A DNA stretch of 34,023 nucleotides from Muribaculaceae bacterium (GTDB taxonomy: Bacteria; Bacteroidota; Bacteroidia; Bacteroidales; Muribaculaceae). The position numbers were made by a program, and so were the translations under genes. Location: NCBI GenBank assembly GCA_017454355.1, contig JAFTDD010000054.1, positions 1 through 34,023 on the forward strand. Reading direction: 5' to 3'. Under the pieces are notes generated by a model, which saw nothing but the letters and a program-made list of their open reading frames with translations, did no database searches and was not told where the DNA came from. Below, piece by piece: positions 6,652 through 14,576 of this stretch. Every line of letters starts with the position of its first letter. Position 1 is the first letter of the stretch.

Positions 6652-9600
6652 TCAACGCATCGCTTTCACGGTGCGGACCGTGCCATCGCTGTAGGTGGTC
6701 ACGACAACGTTCACGCCGTCAAACGGGCGGTCGCTCATCTGGCCCGACAGGCTGACGTACTTCACGCTCTGCACGCGGGCGCCGCCGGCAATCTCAATCA
6801 CGCCGGTCGTGATGGCCGGACTGCCCACCACGGTGCCGCGCAGGTTGGTGTAGGCATCGCCGTCGGCTGGCGACACGCGGCGCGGCGCGCCCGACGACGC
6901 GCTCTGCCAGGCCTGCGCCAGCGAGATGACCACGTCCACAGCGTAGGGCTTGCCCTCCTGCATGTCGGCGTCGGTGTCGAGCAACAGATGCATACCCTTG
7001 GTGCCTCTCTCTCCACTATAGGCAAACAGGGCCGGCTCGCCGCCTTGGTAGAAGAAGTAGCCGCGGATTGTCACCACCTCGCCGGCAGTGGGATAGATAA
7101 CGTCATTGCCGATTTTGTAGCCGTTGGAAAGGTAGATGTCGCGCGGCACGGGGATATTGTCGCTGCTCGAGCCGCTCAGTTCACCGTTGACGGCGATGGC
7201 CGGTGCCAAGAGCGGACTGCTCACCGCCGCGCTCAATTGGTAACTGTCAATCACGTAGCCCGGCGACATCGAGCCGGCGTTGCTCACGCCGTCCAGACGC
7301 ACCCAACTATCGTTACCGTCGGTGGCGTACACCTTGCCGCCGTACACTTTGACGACCGTCAACTCATCGCTGATGGTGCCCGTCTGGCCGGCGATGGCCT
7401 GGGCAAGCGACACGCCGCCGGCCCAGCCACTCACGCTCAGCACGCCGTTCTCGATGGTGAACGTGTACTCGGCCTCGTCATTAATCTTCAGGTTCTTCTT
7501 GCCCTGGGCATCGGTGGCTAACTCGACGCTGCGCCAGCCCATGTGCAGGGTGTAGACCTCCTCGTTGGTCACGCCGCCCATATACTGGCCATACTGGTCC
7601 TTAACGAGGAACTCGCCGTTTAACGTCTGGGTGAGAGAGAACACGCCGCCGCTCTCGACAAACGGCACATCTGCCGCCCACTCGTTGAAGGCGCCAATCA
7701 GGTAGTAGGCCTGTGGCAATTGCGGCAGGTTGCTCACGGTGAGCACCGGGCTATCGCCGTTGCCGCCGGTGATGGTGAGCGTGTACTGGCGCGCGTCGCC
7801 GCTCAGGTTCATGTTGTTGTCGTTGCCGCCTACACTGTTCAACGTCACGTTATCGTATACATAGTTGAACGTGAAATAATATTCGTTGGCCATCCAATCG
7901 CTGCCGTCGCGCACGACCTTGAACTCGCCGCTGAACGTCTTTGTGAGCGTATACACTCCGTCACCCTGATAAGTGAACGCGTCGGTGTCGCCGCTCCAAT
8001 TGTTGGTGGCGCCGCGCAGCACGTAGGTGTGGGCCGCCGTGTCGGAGCTCGCGAAGCCGGTGACAGTGAGCGTCTTGGCGTTGCCGCTGACGGTGACAGT
8101 GAGCGTGTAGGCTCGCTCTTCGCTCAGCGTCATATTGTTGCCGTTGCCGCCCTGACTCAGCGTGAGAGGTGTGCTATCGGTGATTGTGGTCGCGCTTGAT
8201 GTGCTCCACCAGTTGCCGCTCTCGTCGACAATCTTGAACTCACCGCTGAAGGTCTTGGTCAGCGTGTAGGTGTCATCGCCGTTGTCGGTGAACTTGTATT
8301 CCGAGTTATTGCCCGACCAACTGTTCACCGTGCCGGCGAGATAGAACTCGGGCTCGACCTCCACCGCGTTGTCGACGGTGATGTTGAGATTGCAAGTCGT
8401 GGAGGTGATGTCGCTGATGGTGAGCGTCACATCGCCCGCCACAGGGAACGTCATGTTGCCGGTTCCGAATGACGTGCTGAGCGTGTTGTCGCCCTCGGCG
8501 AGCGACGACGCTCCCATACAACCGTCGTTGAACGTGGTCCAGCCATCGAAGGTGGTGCCGTAGGCCAGTCGCGACACCTTGAGCTCACTCATTGTTGCAC
8601 CGGTGATGCTCAGGGTGTAGGTGCCGTCGCTATTGTAGGTGAACAGCAAGGGGTCGGCGGGGTCCCAGCCGCCAAACACGCCGGCACCGGTTAAGCCAAA
8701 TTCCCACTCGGGCAGGTTGCCGTACTGTTCGGTGACGTCGGTCACCGTGAGTTTGCTCGAGCCGCCACCACCGGTAATCTCGTAGTAGACATCCTCCGAG
8801 ACAGGGCCGATGTTCACCGTCTGGTTGTCGTTGCCACTGTTGCCGTTGTTGAAGATGACCATGAAGTTGAGGTTCGAGGCCGTCGACTCAAACGTGCGGT
8901 AGTAGAACGTCTCGCCGCCACGTGTGACGGTGTTGGCCACAACGCTCACTCCGGGCCATGAGTCATTAGAGACACCGTCATTGCGGTTGTAGCAGTAGAA
9001 GCAGACGTTGCTCCATCCCGGTGACTTGAGATAGACCGTAATCTTGTTGGTCTCTTGAACAGAGTAACTGCGCTCAAGTGTGCTGCCGTTGACGATGTTG
9101 CTGCCGTTGAGAAGTCCAACCCGCAGCGTCATGTCGGCATCGACGTGCACGGTGCTGCCGCTTGACACCTGCGTGCCGTTGCTCGCACTCGGCGCGCTGC
9201 CGTCGGTGGTGTAAACCAACGTGGTGTAACTTGACGACACCGCCGTCAGTTTCACGTCGAACGCCTCATCGTAGGTTCCCGACGGGACATCGACCCATGC
9301 GATGTTGGCACTGGCCGGCATGAAGTATTTGTAGTGATAGCCTTTCAGTATCTCCACAGAGTTGTTCGGACCGGCATAACTGGAAGTGTTGCTGCCGATG
9401 GCGCAAATCAGACTCGTCTTGCTGCCTGTCGTGCTGGTCATATACCGGTTAGCGTTTGTCGATGACACAGAGTAGGCGCTCGTGTTGGTGATGCCGGCGG
9501 CCTTGCGTGCGGCAATCATATTCTTCAGTTCCACTCTGTAGGCTTTCCAGTGGGGCAGGAAGATGCAGGGTGTGCCGGGCATGGCCAACATGTAGGCGTT

Positions 9601-10623
9601 GGCGGCGATGGTATCGGCGGTAATCGGGTCGTTGGTGTTATCAGCGTCACGGTACTGCGTATCGTGGTTCTCGACAAACGTCACCGCCCACTGCTTGTAA
9701 GCACCGCTGTTGTTACTGTTGCTGATTAGCGGATAACCTTGACTGCCGTTCTGGTTGCTAAGTTCCGACCAACTGCTACCATTGATGGCGTTGCGGATGG
9801 TGTAACGGAACTGGAAGTCGAATGCCGCGCTGGTTGGTGTGCCGTTCACCTTGGTGCCGTCAATCCACGCCTGAATAGTTGAGCCGTCTTTCCAGCATTC
9901 GCCCACGCTGAACTGCGGCGCGGCGTAGGTGTTGTACACGCCGATATAGGAGGCACTGAAGCCGGAGACCATGTCATAACGGAAACCGGCGTATCCCAAA
10001 TCGGAAATCAGTTTGTCGCGCAAGTAAGCCTTGACACACGTCTGCACATTGTTGCTCATATGGTCCAAGTCGCGTATGCCAGTCCATCCGTCACCGGTGT
10101 CGTTGTTTGAACTCAGCGTCACGCCTTGCTGAGCGGCGACGTAGGCCGCCTGGCCACCATCGTCGTCGGCAACGATGTCGGTGGACGTCAGGGCGTAGGT
10201 GTTGCCGTTGAACGTTTCGCTCGGATAGCCGAACCAGCCGTTGGTTGTATTGCGGTGGTTGATGACCACATCGCCGATGATGCCGATGTTCACGGCGCTC
10301 ATCGCGCTCACGAGTGAACGCAATTGCGTCTCGGTGCCGAACGAGCCGCTATAGTTCGAGAACCAATACTGTGGCGAGTAGCCCATCTGGTTGCCGCTGC
10401 CGCAGTTGCCGGCGTTGGGAATCCACAACAGGTCGATGTAGCCCGCCATGTCGCTCGCTTGGGCTGCCAATGTCGCCCAATTGGTGTCGCTGTAACTGTC
10501 CCAATAGAAGCCTTGCAGCATCACGCCGCCGTAGCCGCTTGGCCACCCCTGCGCGTGTGTGACGGGCGCGGCGGCCGCCAGCGCGGCAACCGCCAGGATT
10601 TTGGTTACGTTTTTTAGTCTCAT
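6652..10623 (-). CDS. Multimodular secreted GH13 alpha-amylase with tandem starch-binding modules and a Por/T9SS-like tail
   Basis: 1323 residues. A Sec signal (1-24) is followed by a GH13 domain (about 30-440) with GDVVINH (117-123), nucleophile Asp217 (GFRYDMVSG), acid/base Glu242 (VGECW) and Asp321 (VENHD). Then come a chitobiase_C/FN3-like domain (about 450-522, TTDGSAPS), a CBM26-like starch-binding module (about 527-615, SPGWSNVCFYCYN), and four SusE/SusF-like repeats starting near 640, 759, 866 and 971; the second and third share YTLTKTFSGEFK nearly verbatim. An OB-like region (about 1085-1265) follows, and a C-terminal beta domain ending in VNVVVTTYSDGTVRTVK, typical of Bacteroidales sorting-type tails. 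It should be an extracellular, starch-granule-binding endo-amylase. The substrate class is firm; the export route is inferred from the tail. Confidence 0.92.
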   Translation of the reverse strand: MRLKNVTKILAVAALAAAAPVTHAQGWPSGYGGVMLQGFYWDSYSDTNWATLAAQASDMAGYIDLLWIPNAGNCGSGNQMGYSPQYWFSNYSGSFGTETQLRSLVSAMSAVNIGIIGDVVINHRNTTNGWFGYPSETFNGNTYALTSTDIVADDDGGQAAYVAAQQGVTLSSNNDTGDGWTGIRDLDHMSNNVQTCVKAYLRDKLISDLGYAGFRYDMVSGFSASYIGVYNTYAAPQFSVGECWKDGSTIQAWIDGTKVNGTPTSAAFDFQFRYTIRNAINGSSWSELSNQNGSQGYPLISNSNNSGAYKQWAVTFVENHDTQYRDADNTNDPITADTIAANAYMLAMPGTPCIFLPHWKAYRVELKNMIAARKAAGITNTSAYSVSSTNANRYMTSTTGSKTSLICAIGSNTSSYAGPNNSVEILKGYHYKYFMPASANIAWVDVPSGTYDEAFDVKLTAVSSSYTTLVYTTDGSAPSASNGTQVSSGSTVHVDADMTLRVGLLNGSNIVNGSTLERSYSVQETNKITVYLKSPGWSNVCFYCYNRNDGVSNDSWPGVSVVANTVTRGGETFYYRTFESTASNLNFMVIFNNGNSGNDNQTVNIGPVSEDVYYEITGGGGSSKLTVTDVTEQYGNLPEWEFGLTGAGVFGGWDPADPLLFTYNSDGTYTLSITGATMSELKVSRLAYGTTFDGWTTFNDGCMGASSLAEGDNTLSTSFGTGNMTFPVAGDVTLTISDITSTTCNLNITVDNAVEVEPEFYLAGTVNSWSGNNSEYKFTDNGDDTYTLTKTFSGEFKIVDESGNWWSTSSATTITDSTPLTLSQGGNGNNMTLSEERAYTLTVTVSGNAKTLTVTGFASSDTAAHTYVLRGATNNWSGDTDAFTYQGDGVYTLTKTFSGEFKVVRDGSDWMANEYYFTFNYVYDNVTLNSVGGNDNNMNLSGDARQYTLTITGGNGDSPVLTVSNLPQLPQAYYLIGAFNEWAADVPFVESGGVFSLTQTLNGEFLVKDQYGQYMGGVTNEEVYTLHMGWRSVELATDAQGKKNLKINDEAEYTFTIENGVLSVSGWAGGVSLAQAIAGQTGTISDELTVVKVYGGKVYATDGNDSWVRLDGVSNAGSMSPGYVIDSYQLSAAVSSPLLAPAIAVNGELSGSSSDNIPVPRDIYLSNGYKIGNDVIYPTAGEVVTIRGYFFYQGGEPALFAYSGERGTKGMHLLLDTDADMQEGKPYAVDVVISLAQAWQSASSGAPRRVSPADGDAYTNLRGTVVGSPAITTGVIEIAGGARVQSVKYVSLSGQMSDRPFDGVNVVVTTYSDGTVRTVKAMR

Positions 10624-10647
10624 CAGGTTTGTTTGTTTAGGATTAAT

Positions 10648-10671
10648 AAAAAATGTGGCTATTTTGCCACA
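10648..10671 (-). terminator. Intrinsic terminator after the phosphodiesterase gene
   Basis: On the minus strand TGTGGC-AAAATA-GCCACA is followed by six T residues, about 80 bp after the stop of the phosphodiesterase. It ends the leftward S9 peptidase-phosphodiesterase transcript and touches the amylase promoter. Confidence 0.75.
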
Positions 10672-10700
10672 AAATTAAACAATTTTATTAAATCCCACAA
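10670..10700 (-). promoter_or_regulatory. Bacteroidetes-type promoter of the multimodular amylase
   Basis: Minus strand: TTG (10698-10700), 20 bp, TAATTTTG (10670-10677). The start would be near 10663, leaving a leader of about 40 nt. The -7 box overlaps the arm of the upstream gene's terminator hairpin. Confidence 0.6.
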
Positions 10701-10754
10701 CAAATTGAAATATTTTCGCAACAGTTCACCTCATTTCTATTGTTTCCAGTAGCG

Positions 10755-11570
10755 TCAGCGCGGCGCGCCCACCACCGCGCCAGGCCACAGCATGTTGGTG
10801 GTGATTGTCGCTACGCCCATGCGCGCCGCTTCGAGTGCGTTAGCCACGCTGTCGATAGTCCAAGTGGCTACCGGCTGGCCTTGGGCGGCAAAGCGATTCA
10901 CCGTCTCGGCGTCGTAGTCACTCCACATGATGCTCGGCTCGATGCCCCACTCGCGGCACCAACCGATATGCTCCGTCCACGACTTGCGGCACAGCCACTG
11001 GCAGCGCAACCGGGGATGGTGCTCGCGCACGTACTCCAACGACTGGCGCATAGACGTGAGAATCACGGCGCGGTCGGTCAAGCCGTGTTCCTCCACCAGC
11101 CGCGCCAAGCCGTCAAAGCGGCTCATGTCGTTGTTGTTGATGCCGGGTGTCCACTTCAGTTCGATAATTGGGAACATGCCTGTCTCGAGGCAGATGTCGA
11201 GATACTCCGCCACGGTGCATATCCGGCCGGTGTAGGCAACGCCGCGACGCGTTTGCCGCAACTCGAGCGCCTTGAGTTGAGCGAGCGTCGCCCGGGCGAC
11301 AATAACGCTGTCGCCCAGCCGCGCCGTGCTCTCGTCGTGCATAATCACATACTCGCCGTCGGCCGTCACCCTCACGTCACACTCGATGCCGTCGTAGCCG
11401 TACACCTCATGTGCCGCGCGGAACGCCTCGGCCGTGTTTTCCACGCCGATTACACACCCGCGGTGACCCACCACTGTCACCGCGCCCGCGGCCAAAAAAC
11501 ACGAAGCGCAAAGTAGAGTAGATAGCACGTAGCGCGTGCTTCTCAACCATCTAATCATAGAAAAAAACAT
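10755..11570 (-). CDS. Glycerophosphodiester phosphodiesterase family protein, exported
   Basis: A 271-residue GDPD TIM-barrel protein that would hydrolyse glycerophosphodiesters from phospholipids to glycerol-3-phosphate and an alcohol. An N-terminal hydrophobic signal (about 8-30) suggests periplasmic location; the ATG at 11558 is an alternative start. Active-site landmarks are HRG (36-38), EN (44-45), ECD with Glu63 and Asp65, and HDE (78-80), all at the expected spacing. The C-terminal part keeps the family pattern ending in MGVATITTNMLWPG. It follows the S9 peptidase gene by 65 bp, a gap largely filled by a nonamer array, and has a terminator behind it. The actual diester is not predictable. 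Confidence 0.87.
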   Translation of the reverse strand: MFFSMIRWLRSTRYVLSTLLCASCFLAAGAVTVVGHRGCVIGVENTAEAFRAAHEVYGYDGIECDVRVTADGEYVIMHDESTARLGDSVIVARATLAQLKALELRQTRRGVAYTGRICTVAEYLDICLETGMFPIIELKWTPGINNNDMSRFDGLARLVEEHGLTDRAVILTSMRQSLEYVREHHPRLRCQWLCRKSWTEHIGWCREWGIEPSIMWSDYDAETVNRFAAQGQPVATWTIDSVANALEAARMGVATITTNMLWPGAVVGAPR

Positions 11571-11605
11571 TAGATATTCAGGAACTCTATGAAAAAATAG
11601 GGTTC

Positions 11606-11632
11606 CTAGGAAATCTAGAAACCCTAGAAAAA
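11606..11632. repeat. Nonamer array, CTAGGAAAT/CTAGAAACC family
   Basis: Three 9-bp units, CTAGGAAAT, CTAGAAACC and CTAGAAAAA, lie between the S9 peptidase stop and the phosphodiesterase start, about 36 bp upstream of the latter. Seven units of the same family are found upstream of radC (32235-32297). Confidence 0.8.
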
Positions 11633-11635
11633 ATT

Positions 11636-13738
11636 TTATTTAGCCTCCGGCTTCAAGTACTTGTCCATCCACTTGAAGAACTCGCGCTGCCACAGGATTG
11701 AATTTTGTGGCTTGAGAATCCAGTGGTTCTCATCGGGGAAGAGCACCATGCGGGCGTCCAGGCCGCGCAGTTTGGCCGCGTTGAAGGCTTGGGTGGCTTG
11801 CGTGAACACGATGCGGTAGTCCAGTTCGCCGGCCGTAATCATGATGGGCGTGTCCCAGTTCTGAACATAGTTCTTGGGGTTGGCCTGGGTGTAACTCTTT
11901 TGAGCCACGGCGTTGTCCTTCTCCCAGAACGGGCCGCCGAGGTCCCAATTGACAAACCACATCTCTTCCGTCTCGAGATACTGTGCCTCGAGGTTGAAGA
12001 TGCCGGCGTGGGCCAGTAGGCATGCAAACCGCTTGTTGTGGTTGCCGGCCAGCCAGTAGACCGAGTAGCCGCCGTAACTGGCACCGGTGGCACCGATGTG
12101 CTCGCCGTCAATCCACGGCTTCTGTTTCATATAGTCCACAGCGCTCAGGTAGTCCTTCATGTTCTGGCCGCCGTAGTCACCCGAAATCTGGGCGTTCCAC
12201 TCGGTGCCGAAGCCCGGCAGGCCGCGGCGGTTGGGCGCAATCACCACATAGCCGTTGGCGGCCATCAGGCGGAAGTTCCAGCGGTAACTCCAGAACTGGC
12301 TCACCGGCGACTGCGGTCCACCCTCGCAGAAGAGGATTGCCGGATACTTCTTCGACGGGTCGAAGCCCGGCGGCAGCACCACCCATGTGGTCATCTGCTT
12401 GCCGTCGGTGGTGGGCACCATCTCCTTGGTGATGGTAATCTGGGCCAGTTTGCTCAGCAGTTCGTCGTTGACGTGGGTGAGCGCCTTTGCCTGTTGGCCG
12501 GCCTTGGCGAGCGTCACCTCGTTGGGCACGGCAAAGTTGTGGCGCAGCGTCAGCACGGCGTCGTCGGCCACCACGGCCAGCGAGGCGTGGTCCCATACGC
12601 CGGCGGCGATGGTGTCAATGGCCAGCGTCTCGGTGTCGAGGCGGAAGATGGGGGCTGTGCCCTGGTAGGGCGCGATAAAGAAGATGTGCTTGCCGTCGGG
12701 TGCCCATGCGATCTCGTCCACGCTATAGTCCCAGTCCTTGGTCAACTCGCGCTTGCCCGAGCCGTCGGCGTCCATGAGCATAATGCGGTTCTTGTCGGCC
12801 TCATAGCCGTCGTGCTCCATCGAGAGCCACGCCACCTGGCCCTGCTTGTTCACGATGGGATAGGTGTCATAGCCCATCATGCCCTCGGTGAGGTTCTCGG
12901 TCTTGCCGTCCTCGAGCGAGTAGCGGTATAGGTCGCTATTGGTCGAGATGGCGTACTCCATGCCGGTCTTCTTGCGGCACACGTAGATGAGCGACTTGCT
13001 GTCGGCACTCCACGCCAGGCTTTCCACGCCGCCCCACGGCTTCATCGGGCTCTCAAACGGCTCGCCATCGAGCACGTCCTTCACGTTGCTCACCGCGTTG
13101 CCGTCCCAGTCGGCCACAAAGGGGTGAGGCACCTCGCTCACCCACTCGTCCCAATGCTTGTACATCAGGTCGTCGATGATACGGGCATTGGCTTTGTCGA
13201 GGTCGGGATGGTGGTCTTGGGCCGTCTTGCCATACTTCACCTGGCTGATGAGCACCACATGCTTCTCGTCGGGCGAGAAGACAAAGCCGTCCACGCCGCC
13301 CTCAAGTTCGGTGACGCACTTGCGGCCGCTGCCGTCGGCGTTCATCACCCAGAGTTGAGTGCGCTCGCCTTGCTTGTAGGTGAACGCGATGCGCTTGCCA
13401 CCATCAATCCACGTGGCGCCACCCTCGCTCGAGGCAGTGTTGGTAATGGTGATGTCGTCACTGCCGTCGGCGTTCATCACGTGCAACTCACAGTTGCCTT
13501 TGTTCTGCTCCACGCTGTAATAGGTCACGCCGTAAAGCACCTTGCTGCCATCGGGCGAGAGTTGCACTCCGCCCACTCTGCCCAGAGAGTTGAGCAACTC
13601 GGGAGTAAACCGGCCGTTCTCAACCGTCACATCGGGCTTGCCGATGATTGGGGCGTCGGCGTTCTCGTCGCCGCAGCCGGTTGCCGCGGCGCTCAGGGCT
13701 ATCGCTGTAGCCATCATCATTGTCTTGTAGATGTTCAT
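11636..13738 (-). CDS. S9 family (prolyl oligopeptidase/acylaminoacyl-peptidase type) serine peptidase lipoprotein
   Basis: 700 residues. A lipoprotein signal ends in AATGC (Cys22). The N-terminal half (about 50-420) has WD40-like PD40 beta-propeller repeats, seen as SPDGSKVLY, SPDEKHVVL, SADSKSLIY and APDGKHIFF. The C-terminal alpha/beta-hydrolase domain carries Ser554 in GASYGG, Asp640 in GELDYR and His672 in ENHW, all intact. The family removes dipeptides or acyl-amino acids from oligopeptides; in asaccharolytic relatives such as Porphyromonas similar enzymes feed peptide uptake. A membrane-anchored periplasmic or surface peptidase is the likely role. It begins the leftward unit with the phosphodiesterase. 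No clear promoter was found in the 190 bp upstream. Confidence 0.9.
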   Translation of the reverse strand: MNIYKTMMMATAIALSAAATGCGDENADAPIIGKPDVTVENGRFTPELLNSLGRVGGVQLSPDGSKVLYGVTYYSVEQNKGNCELHVMNADGSDDITITNTASSEGGATWIDGGKRIAFTYKQGERTQLWVMNADGSGRKCVTELEGGVDGFVFSPDEKHVVLISQVKYGKTAQDHHPDLDKANARIIDDLMYKHWDEWVSEVPHPFVADWDGNAVSNVKDVLDGEPFESPMKPWGGVESLAWSADSKSLIYVCRKKTGMEYAISTNSDLYRYSLEDGKTENLTEGMMGYDTYPIVNKQGQVAWLSMEHDGYEADKNRIMLMDADGSGKRELTKDWDYSVDEIAWAPDGKHIFFIAPYQGTAPIFRLDTETLAIDTIAAGVWDHASLAVVADDAVLTLRHNFAVPNEVTLAKAGQQAKALTHVNDELLSKLAQITITKEMVPTTDGKQMTTWVVLPPGFDPSKKYPAILFCEGGPQSPVSQFWSYRWNFRLMAANGYVVIAPNRRGLPGFGTEWNAQISGDYGGQNMKDYLSAVDYMKQKPWIDGEHIGATGASYGGYSVYWLAGNHNKRFACLLAHAGIFNLEAQYLETEEMWFVNWDLGGPFWEKDNAVAQKSYTQANPKNYVQNWDTPIMITAGELDYRIVFTQATQAFNAAKLRGLDARMVLFPDENHWILKPQNSILWQREFFKWMDKYLKPEAK

Positions 13739-13906
13739 TATATATTATTATTTATTGATATTCACTGGGGGGTAGACAAAACGGCATGGCTGTTTTGCGC
13801 ACCACTCTTTATATTGTCACATGAGACATTTGGAGTACAAATTTCGGAATAATTTCTCGGATTTTAGCAGTTTTTGTTAATAAATCGCATTTTTTTTGTT
13901 ATTTTT

Positions 13907-13937
13907 TTTGCCAGTTCAAGATTTTGGCTTACCTTTG
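13907..13937 (+). promoter_or_regulatory. Strong consensus promoter in the 13.7-14.6 kb intergenic region
   Basis: TTTG (13907-13910), exactly 19 bp, then TACCTTTG (13930-13937): one of the best Bacteroidetes promoter matches in the window. The predicted start is near 13944, followed by a leader of about 155 nt. Confidence 0.82.
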
Positions 13938-13943
13938 CAGCGT

Positions 13944-14097
13944 CAAAACGAAAGCACGGGAGGGGAGAAAACCACGGGCTGACATTCTGACAAGAGAACT
14001 TTGACAAGGAATGATTTTTGCACTCCGGAGTGTAACTAACGTGGAGAGCCCGATTCAGGGCCGTCTACATTATTTATTAACTTAACGATTTACTATT
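13944..14097 (+). promoter_or_regulatory. Structured 5' leader of the small transcription unit
   Basis: The leader is GC-richer than its surroundings. It contains the perfect palindrome CACTCCGGAGTG (14021-14032), enclosed by a long-range pairing of CGGGCT (about 13975-13980) with AGCCCG (about 14047-14052). Its last 30 nt are AU-rich, as usual before Bacteroidetes start codons. I cannot match it to a named riboswitch or leader family from memory; it could equally be the 5' part of a non-coding RNA. Confidence 0.45.
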
Positions 14098-14214
14098 ATG
14101 GCAAGTCAAGCAAAAATCAGCACAGACAAGCGACTGTACGTTCTGCCGCGGCATGCCTATCACCCGATGGGAACAACACGCCGCACGGGCTATATCGCAC
14201 AGCCCACTCATTGA
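14098..14214 (+). CDS. Candidate 38-residue small protein or leader peptide
   Basis: An ATG-started ORF of 38 codons, too short for ordinary gene finding, beginning MASQAKISTDKRLYV and ending GYIAQPTH before TGA. It is basic and rich in His, Arg and Tyr (RHAYHPMGTTRRTGY), with no signal peptide or membrane segment. It follows a consensus promoter and an AU-rich initiation region, and lies upstream of hairpins and an intrinsic terminator, so it has its own transcription unit. I do not recognise the sequence. Alternatives are an attenuation-type leader peptide for the downstream operon, or an untranslated RNA in which the ORF is accidental. Coding status is inference from context. Confidence 0.45.
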   Translation: MASQAKISTDKRLYVLPRHAYHPMGTTRRTGYIAQPTH

Positions 14215-14239
14215 GAGAGAAGCAACATTGTCTAACAAC

Positions 14240-14306
14240 CTCCCCGGCGCCTCGTCATTGAGGCTCAAGGGGAGCATAGAGCATCACTCCGCTCGCGGAG
14301 TCGCTC
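14240..14306 (+). other. Two consecutive stem-loops in the 3' part of the small transcript
   Basis: CTCCCC (14240-14245) pairs with GGGGAG (14269-14274) around an inner GCCTC/GAGGC stem with a GTCATT loop. Directly after it, ACTCCGC-TC-GCGGAGT (14286-14301) is extended by GAGC/GCTC (14279-14282, 14303-14306). Both precede the terminator, which points to a compact structured 3' region. Confidence 0.6.
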
Positions 14307-14352
14307 TCAAAAAAAGAAACCTCATTTTTATTCATACTATTTTTCCTAAGGG

Positions 14353-14382
14353 GTGCCTCGCAGTGATGCGCGGCACTTTTTT
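14353..14382 (+). terminator. Intrinsic terminator of the small transcription unit
   Basis: GTGCC (14353-14357) pairs with GGCAC (14372-14376), with an inner GC/GC pairing, and is followed at once by six T residues. It closes a transcript of about 440 nt starting near 13944. Confidence 0.8.
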
Positions 14383-14394
14383 CTTGCCAAAAAA

Positions 14395-14452
14395 CATGTC
14401 TATACTCTGCGGTAAGTGCTTTTTTTTGACACTTACCGCAGAGTATAGCATG
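14395..14452. repeat. Perfect 19-bp inverted repeat with T-rich loop
   Basis: CTATACTCTGCGGTAAGTG (14400-14418) and its exact complement (14430-14448) enclose an 11-nt loop of mostly T. Four further outer pairs (CATG/CATG) form after one bulged T. It lies just behind the terminator and before the ECF-type promoter. It could be a bidirectional transcription barrier, a protein-binding site or the remains of a small mobile repeat; no second copy is in the window. Confidence 0.9.
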
Positions 14453-14497
14453 GTTTTGTCGCCGCGATAATTTATTTTCGAAAAAAATGGGGTGGAC

Positions 14498-14525
14498 TGC
14501 AACCTGCGGGTGGTTTCACTGCGTC
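14498..14525 (+). promoter_or_regulatory. ECF-sigma-type promoter before the membrane protein-sigma factor operon
   Basis: TGCAACC (14498-14504) and CGTC (14522-14525) are 17 bp apart, the AAC/CGTC arrangement common to many ECF sigma promoters. It lies about 50 bp upstream of the operon whose second gene is an ECF sigma factor, so autoregulation is likely. The specific match to this sigma is inference. Confidence 0.6.
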
Positions 14526-14576
14526 TAATACACAAAAAGCAAAATCTCATCCGATAAAAATTAAACAACCGATATT

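Noticed and set aside
14153-14470. 105-codon ORF overlapping the small transcription unit
   Set aside because: It reads through both stem-loops, the terminator and the perfect hairpin, so its product would be palindrome-derived; the 38-codon ORF in another frame fits the promoter and leader better.
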